Shown here in pieces: positions 53,911 through 58,552 of a stretch of DNA of 58,552 bases (positions are counted from its first letter, which is position 1; each line of letters opens with the position of its first letter). The notes beneath the pieces are model-generated. The model did not search any database, was not told where the DNA came from, and was given only the letters and a program-made list of their open reading frames with translations. This DNA is from JBOGTC01 sp050692055 (GTDB lineage Bacteria; Chloroflexota; Limnocylindria; QHBO01): positions 1 through 58,552 of the forward strand of contig JBOGTC010000149.1 of assembly GCA_050692055.1 (NCBI GenBank). Reading direction: 5' to 3'. The position numbers were made by a program, and so were the translations under genes.

Positions 53911-55104
53911 TCATCGCGTGCCCACCCCGAGCACTCGCTCGAGCCGGTAGCTGGCCTGCGACATGGCGTAGCAGAGGACGAAGAAGACGGCGGCGACGAA
54001 GACGAAGACCTCCATGTGCGCGCCCAGTGACTCCGGCTGGGCAAGGATCGCCCGCCCGATGCCGAGGATCTCCAGCAGGCCCACGATGGTGACCAGGGTC
54101 GTGTCCTTGAGCAGGCTGATGAAGAGCCCCACGTTGGCGGGGATCACGGCACGCAGGGCCTGCGGCAGGACGATGTACGCGTTCGTCTGCACGCCGCTCA
54201 GCCCCAGCGCCTGGGAGGCCTCGATCTGTCCGGACGGGATGGCCTGCAGGCCGCCGCGCACGTTCTCGGCCACGTAGGCGGCCGAGAAGAGGGTGATGCC
54301 GCCCATCGCCCGGGCCACGCGGTCGATCCGCCACTCCCCGGGCAGGAGGAGCGGCAGCATGATGTCGGCCATGAACAGGATGGTCACCAGCGGCACGCCG
54401 CGGATCAGCTCGATGTAGGCGGTGCTGAGCCAGCTCACCGCCGGCAGGTTGCTGCGCCGGCCCAGCGCAAGGAGCACGCCGAGGGGGAAGGACAGGACGA
54501 TGCCGATGCCGGCGAGCAGGATCGTCAGCAGCAGCCCGCCCCACAGGTTGGAGCTCACCTCCGGCACCGGCGTGCCGTCGATGCCGCTCAGCAGTAGAAA
54601 TATGACCGGAATCGAGAGCAGCCAGGCAATCGTCAGCGGCCGGCGCGGGACCGGCACCTTCAGCGCAAGCGCGTAGGCGCCCCACACGCCCAGCGCGTTG
54701 GCCACGAAGCCGATGGTCACCAGCGGGCCGACCGGCGAGACCGCCATCAGCGCCGCCAGGATCGCCTGGCAGGCGGAGACCGCGATCGCGAGGGACCGGG
54801 TGGTGCGTCCGAAGACCGCGGCCGAGAGGCCGGTGAGGAGCGACAGGACGGCGAGGCTCAGCCAGATGCGCCACGCCTGCTCGACCGGGTACTGGCCCAC
54901 CAGCAGCAGGCGCAGGTTGCGGGTCACCACGTCCCAGCGCGCGTCGGTCATCGCCCACTGCCCGATCTGGACCAGCAGCCACAGCACTGCGGCGCCGACC
55001 ACGATCGTCATGAACGCGTTCACCGGGCCGGAGAAGAGGTTCTGCCGAAGCCAGCCGATCGGCCCGACCGAGAGCCTCGGAGGAGGCAAGGTGTTCGTGG
55101 TCAT
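53911..55104 (-). CDS. aapM: General L-amino-acid ABC permease (AapM-like)
   Basis: 397 residues with about nine transmembrane segments. Longer than simple HisM permeases, as in AapM, with the permease domain at the C-terminal side and EAA loop QIEASQALGLSGVQTNAYIV. Overlaps the start/stop of aapQ by 4 bp. Confidence 0.85.
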   Translation of the reverse strand: MTTNTLPPPRLSVGPIGWLRQNLFSGPVNAFMTIVVGAAVLWLLVQIGQWAMTDARWDVVTRNLRLLLVGQYPVEQAWRIWLSLAVLSLLTGLSAAVFGRTTRSLAIAVSACQAILAALMAVSPVGPLVTIGFVANALGVWGAYALALKVPVPRRPLTIAWLLSIPVIFLLLSGIDGTPVPEVSSNLWGGLLLTILLAGIGIVLSFPLGVLLALGRRSNLPAVSWLSTAYIELIRGVPLVTILFMADIMLPLLLPGEWRIDRVARAMGGITLFSAAYVAENVRGGLQAIPSGQIEASQALGLSGVQTNAYIVLPQALRAVIPANVGLFISLLKDTTLVTIVGLLEILGIGRAILAQPESLGAHMEVFVFVAAVFFVLCYAMSQASYRLERVLGVGTR

Positions 55105-56288
55105 CGCTCGAGCACCTGGACGCGCCGGTTGTACAGGTTCATGAGCAGCGAGGTCACCAGGCTGATGGCGAGGTACGTGCCCATGATCAGCACGATCACC
55201 GGCACCGGCTGCCCGGTCTGGTTGGTCATGGTCTGCCCGACCTTGAAGAGGTCCGGGTAGCCGACCGCGATGGCCAGGCTCGAGTTCTTGGCCAGGTTCA
55301 GATACTGGCTGGTCAGCGGCGGAACGATGACCCGCAAGGCCTGGGGAAAGACGACGAGCCGCAGGGTATCGCCCTCCGACAGCCCTAGGGCGCGTGCCGC
55401 CTCCAGCTGGCCGCGGCGGACGGCCTGGATGCCGCCGCGCACGACCTCACCGATGAAGGCAGCGGTGTAGATCACCAGCCCGACCAGGATGGCGGTGAAC
55501 GAGGTCGACAGCGCCATGCCGCCGCTGAAGTTGAAGCGGCCGCGCTCCGGGACGTCGAACTGGATCGGTGCCTCGCCCGCCAGCAGCCACGCGCCGATGG
55601 CCAGTACCGGGAACGCGAGGGCGCCGATGAGGCCGATGCTATGGCTGCGGCGGCCCGACGCCCTCAGCCGGGAGCCGATGATGCGCGTCGCGATGGCGAT
55701 GACCAGGCCGACTCCGGCGATGACGAGCCAGGTCGAGAACGTCGGAGCCCGAAGGGGCGCCGGTATGAACAGGCCGCGCTGGTTGAGGAACACGGAGCCG
55801 GGGAGCTCGATCGTCTCCGCGACGGAGGGCAGCTGCAGCAGGATGGCGAAGTAGATGAAGAACAGCTGCACCAGCAGCGGCGTGTTGCGCATCACCTCCA
55901 CGTACCCGGCCGCCACGCGGCTCACCAGCCAGTTGGACGAGAGGCGCGCCACGCCCACGACCAGCCCCAGCACGGTGGCCAGCACGATGCCCACGATGCT
56001 GACGAAGAGGGTGTTGAGCAGCCCGACCATGAAGGCCTGCCCATACGTGTCGTTGGAGCTGTAGGGGAACGGGCTCTCGCCGATCTCGAAGCCGGCCCGG
56101 TTGTCGAGGAAGTCGAAGTTGAACGCGAGCCCCCGCTGGGCCATGGTGCCGGTCAGGTTGAAGTACAGAAAGGCGAGCAGGGCCGCCACGGCCAGCACGG
56201 CGACGACCTGGCCGGCGACACGCAGCACGCGCACGTCGCGCCAGGGCGGCACCGCCGTGTGCTGCTCGGGAGGGGGAGCGGCGGTCAT
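55101..56288 (-). CDS. aapQ: General L-amino-acid ABC permease (AapQ-like)
   Basis: 395 residues, about eight transmembrane segments, EAA loop QLEAARALGLSEGDTLRLVV, and RVAAGYVEVMRNTPLLVQLF, typical of amino-acid permeases. With AapM it forms the heterodimeric channel. Preceded by a strong 15-bp hairpin that separates it from the binding-protein gene. Confidence 0.87.
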   Translation of the reverse strand: MTAAPPPEQHTAVPPWRDVRVLRVAGQVVAVLAVAALLAFLYFNLTGTMAQRGLAFNFDFLDNRAGFEIGESPFPYSSNDTYGQAFMVGLLNTLFVSIVGIVLATVLGLVVGVARLSSNWLVSRVAAGYVEVMRNTPLLVQLFFIYFAILLQLPSVAETIELPGSVFLNQRGLFIPAPLRAPTFSTWLVIAGVGLVIAIATRIIGSRLRASGRRSHSIGLIGALAFPVLAIGAWLLAGEAPIQFDVPERGRFNFSGGMALSTSFTAILVGLVIYTAAFIGEVVRGGIQAVRRGQLEAARALGLSEGDTLRLVVFPQALRVIVPPLTSQYLNLAKNSSLAIAVGYPDLFKVGQTMTNQTGQPVPVIVLIMGTYLAISLVTSLLMNLYNRRVQVLER

Positions 56289-56306
56289 GGCTCCCTGGAT
56301 ACGGTC

Positions 56307-56339
56307 GGCCCCGGGACGGAGCGGCTCCGTCCCGGGGCC
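56307..56339 (-). terminator. Perfect 15-bp hairpin between aapJ and aapQ
   Basis: GGCCCCGGGACGGAG / CTCCGTCCCGGGGCC with a 3-nt CGG loop. No U-tract; more likely a transcript-stabilising or attenuating hairpin than a full terminator. Confidence 0.65.
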
Positions 56340-56349
56340 TCAGGCTCGA

Positions 56350-57474
56350 CTACCGATAGGGTGGTGCGTACAGCAGCCCACCATCGGTCCATAGGCTGTT
56401 CGGGCCTCGCTCCAGCTCGAACGGCGTGCCGGGGCCCAGGTTGCGATCGTAGATCTCGCCATAGTTGCCCACGGCCGAGATGACGTCCACGACCCAGTCG
56501 GCTTCGAGGCCGAGCCCCAGGTCGCCGTCCGCGCCAAGGAGACGGGCGATGTTCGGGTCATCGCTGCCGACCATCTCCGCCACGTTGTCCTGGGTGATCC
56601 CGGACTCCTCGGCCTGGATGGTGGCGATGACAACCCACTTGACGACGTTGAACCATTGATGGTCGCCCAGCGGCGCCACGGGGCCGAGCGGCTCCTTGGA
56701 CATGACCTCGTCCAGGATCACATGCTCGTCCGGGTTGCTGAGCGTGGTCCGGGTGGCCAACAGCTGGGATCGGTCGCTGGTGACCGCGTCACAGCTGCCC
56801 TCGTCGTACGCGGAGTAGGTCTGCTCGAGCTCTCCGAAGGTCTCCGGGTCAAAGTCGATGTCCCGAGCTCCCATGACATCGGCCAGGTTCAGCTCGGTGG
56901 TGGTGCCGGTCTGGACGCAGATGGTCGCGCCTGCCAGGTCCTCGAGGGTGCTGATGCCGTCCGCTTCACGGACCATCATGCCCTGCCCGTCGTAGAAGGT
57001 GGTGGGAGCGAAGAGGCCCCACGACGTGTCGCGGCTGACCGTCCAGGTCGTGTTGCGGATCAGGACGTCGACCTCCCCGGTCTGGAGGGCCGGTCCGCGT
57101 GCATCCGCGGTCGTGGCGCGGAACTCGACGGCCTCCGGATCGCCCAGCACGGCTGCGGCCACCGCTCGGCAGAAGTCGGCGTCGAAGCCAGTGTTCTCGC
57201 CGGTGGCCGAATCCAGGAAGCTGAAGCCCGGAAGGCTGCCGTTCACGCCGCAGATGAGCTGGCCGCGCTCCTGCACGAGCGCCAGCCGTCCTTCGGCGGG
57301 CGGCGGTGCCGCAGTCGCTGCCGGGGTCTCCTCCGGAGCCTGGGCGACCGTCTCGTCCGGGCTCTCGGCCGCGGGGTCTCCGGGCGACTCTGCCGGCGGT
57401 GGCGTTTCCCCGCAGGCCGCGACGATCAGCGCGAGGAGAACAAGGCCGACGATCGACATTACGGGTCTGGACAT
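56350..57474 (-). CDS. aapJ: Amino acid ABC importer binding lipoprotein (AapJ-like)
   Basis: 374 residues from ATG 57474 with GGGAGG upstream. Lipobox LIVAAC lipidates Cys; a Pro/Glu linker follows. The binding fold starts ERGQLICGVNGSLPGFSF and continues with ISTLEDLAGATICVQTGTT, the AapJ/BztA pattern. It captures polar amino acids for AapQMP. First gene of the operon. Confidence 0.88.
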   Translation of the reverse strand: MSRPVMSIVGLVLLALIVAACGETPPPAESPGDPAAESPDETVAQAPEETPAATAAPPPAEGRLALVQERGQLICGVNGSLPGFSFLDSATGENTGFDADFCRAVAAAVLGDPEAVEFRATTADARGPALQTGEVDVLIRNTTWTVSRDTSWGLFAPTTFYDGQGMMVREADGISTLEDLAGATICVQTGTTTELNLADVMGARDIDFDPETFGELEQTYSAYDEGSCDAVTSDRSQLLATRTTLSNPDEHVILDEVMSKEPLGPVAPLGDHQWFNVVKWVVIATIQAEESGITQDNVAEMVGSDDPNIARLLGADGDLGLGLEADWVVDVISAVGNYGEIYDRNLGPGTPFELERGPNSLWTDGGLLYAPPYR

Positions 57475-57841
57475 GGACGCTACCTCCCTCGGTTCATGCG
57501 ACGCGGACCGGGCCGCCGACCGTGGTCGAGCCGCGGACACCGCACCTGCTTGGTTTCGCGCCGCCCATCATGCCCTGTGACGTGATCGCCGGTCCAGTAT
57601 TTTCGACGCGGTGAGTCCCTGCAGGCTGGCCGTTCGTTGCATCACGTGGAGGTATCGGTGAAGAAGGCGCCGGCGCGGTAGTTCCCCGTCCATTGCACCG
57701 GATGCAACCGGCGGTGAAGATCAGCGCGGACTCGGCCACTTCTTCCCCGTTATCTCCACCACGTGCAACGCCGCCAGGCCACCGGATGCAAACCGGTCAA
57801 GAACCGTGACGTGCGAGGACGTGACGTGCGAGGAGTCGGAG
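57475..57841. other. Intergenic region with family 2 repeat
   Basis: Left part is presumably the aapJ promoter region (no clear hexamers seen), centre the family 2 copy at 57636-57769, right part a 15-bp direct repeat GTGACGTGCGAGGA at about 57807-57836, then tRNA-Ala. No gene seen. Confidence 0.6.
57636..57769. repeat. Family 2 nested-palindrome repeat
   Basis: 134 bp: GTTGCATCACGTGGAGGTAT forward, AGTTCCCCGTCCATTGCACC inverted, GATGCAACCGGCGGTGAAG forward, CTTCTTCCCCGTTATCTCC inverted, ending ACGTGCAAC. Same order as 40311-40449. Confidence 0.8.
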
Positions 57842-57917
57842 TGGTGGAGATGAGGGGACTCGAACCCCTGACCCCCGCGATGCGAACGCGGTGCTCTCCC
57901 AGCTGAGCTACATCCCC
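57842..57917 (-). tRNA. tRNA-Ala (anticodon CGC), CCA encoded
   Basis: 76 nt on the minus strand, GGGGATGTAGCTC... with anticodon loop TTCGCAT and 3' end CATCTCCACCA. All stems pair. Its body closely resembles the tRNA-Ala(GGC) at 41183-41258. Confidence 0.95.
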
Positions 57918-57955
57918 ACGGGCCAGCGGCGAGTATAGCAAGGCGCCTGGGGACC

Positions 57956-57984
57956 TTCACAAACTAGAACATCTGTTCTATCAT
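57956..57984 (+). promoter_or_regulatory. Putative SOS promoter of the ImuA-like gene
   Basis: TTCACA (57956-57961) and TATCAT (57979-57984), spacer 17 nt; the LexA box lies in the spacer and overlaps the -10. Confidence 0.5.
57965..57980. promoter_or_regulatory. LexA (SOS) box
   Basis: TAGAAC-ATCT-GTTCTA is a perfect dyad fitting the GAACnnnnGTTC LexA consensus of Gram-positive-type bacteria. Confidence 0.8.
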
Positions 57985-57994
57985 GGCAGGGCCG

Positions 57995-58552
57995 ATGAGG
58001 ACCGATGCCGCCGCCGTCCGACCGTCCCTCGACACCGCCATGGAGGCGCTGCGCGCCCGCGGGCTGGAGCTGCGTCGCGGGAGCGAGCCGCCCACTCCCG
58101 ACCGATCGCGCCCGGCGATTCCCACGGGCCGCGCCGCGCTCGACGTCGCGCTGGGTACCGGCGGCTGGCCACGCAGCGCGCTGGCGCTCCTCGACGCCAT
58201 CCCGGGAAGCGGCGCGACCACGCTGGCGCTCGGCTCGCTGGCGGCGTGCCAGGCGTCCGGCGGGCTCGTCGCATGGCTGGATGCCGATGGAACGTTCGAT
58301 CCGGCCACTGCCGCCCACGCCGGCGTCGACCTCGCCTGGCTCCTGATGGGACGACCGCGCGACGGCGCCGAGGCAATCGAGCTGGCCGCCTGGCTGGCGC
58401 GCGGCGGGCTGATCGACGCCTTCGTCCTTGACCTCGGCACCTCGGTGGTTCCCCGCGCGGCGCTGGACCGCCTGTCGATGCTCGAGGCCCGGGCCGGCGG
58501 CGTGGGGCTGCTCATCGCTCCCGCGGCCCGCGACGCGGCCGCCGCCGTGGCC
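57995..58552 (+). CDS. imuA: ImuA/RecA-like protein of the translesion mutasome (3' end outside window)
   Basis: 186 residues visible, still open at the window edge. The RecA-like core begins LDVALGTGGWPRSALALL; the P-loop is degenerate (IPGSGATT, no Lys), as is common in ImuA; GGLVAWLDADGTFDPATAA follows and FVLDLGTS corresponds to Walker B. ImuA partners ImuB and DnaE2 in SOS-induced mutagenic repair; those genes would lie beyond the edge. ATG 57995 was chosen because ATG 57983 lies inside the predicted -10; ATG 58040 is another option. Confidence 0.7.
   Translation, partial: MRTDAAAVRPSLDTAMEALRARGLELRRGSEPPTPDRSRPAIPTGRAALDVALGTGGWPRSALALLDAIPGSGATTLALGSLAACQASGGLVAWLDADGTFDPATAAHAGVDLAWLLMGRPRDGAEAIELAAWLARGGLIDAFVLDLGTSVVPRAALDRLSMLEARAGGVGLLIAPAARDAAAAVA

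Overview
The window is a high-GC (about two thirds G+C) bacterial chromosome segment, densely packed with co-oriented genes that often overlap by 4 bp (ATGA or GTGA junctions). Gene content suggests a Chloroflexota lineage, possibly Limnocylindria-like; this is inferred from gene content only, and a high-GC actinobacterial relative cannot be excluded. Pointers are the Rho / amidase / M23 / Obg / NadD / RsfS block, a CruF-like carotenoid membrane protein, a coproporphyrin-type heme pathway, a GAACnnnnGTTC LexA box and an Actinobacteria/Chloroflexi-style T-box leader. No prophage, IS transposase, rRNA or CRISPR array was seen.

Left part (1-20.7 kb): a CruF-like membrane protein; an RpiR regulator followed by a binding-protein-dependent ABC importer (fused permease, ATPase, lipoprotein) and a HAD phosphatase; an aldehyde dehydrogenase / Rieske / membrane protein / MoaD-MoaE run; a small kinase; two related envelope proteins with low-complexity linkers; a ureohydrolase; DUF2203 plus pseudouridine kinase and glycosidase; an XRE/nuclease-fold protein between two copies of a ~195-bp repeat; and a UbiA prenyltransferase.

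Middle (20.8-41.1 kb): pyrG, a helical protein of unknown function, a Cys4 mini-protein, rho, a secreted amidase, an M23 peptidase, obg, nadD, rsfS (probably starting at CTG), then on the minus strand a GT87-like mannosyltransferase relative, holA, an HD protein, comEC, comEA, leuS, a methyltransferase and a GNAT acetyltransferase. Upstream of the GNAT gene lies the most striking structure of the window: a leucine-type T-box leader (specifier CUC) whose stem III loop contains a complete tRNA-Ala(GGC).

Right part (41.5-58.5 kb): SRPBCC, YndJ-like and DUF1990 proteins; a minus-strand heme cluster hemA-hemC-hemD-hemB-hemQ-hemL-terC-hemE-hemH, which takes glutamyl-tRNA towards heme by the coproporphyrin route and carries three copies of a palindromic operator-like motif between hemQ and hemL; a polar amino acid ABC importer (binding protein, two permeases, ATPase); tRNA-Ala(CGC); and, running off the end, an ImuA/RecA-like gene under a perfect LexA box.

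Two families of palindromic intergenic repeats recur. Family 1 (half-site core AAGCCGGCNGTGATTGG) occurs at six or more loci and family 2 (TTGCA...GGTGGAG...GGTGAAGAAG) at two. They account for most of the non-coding DNA.
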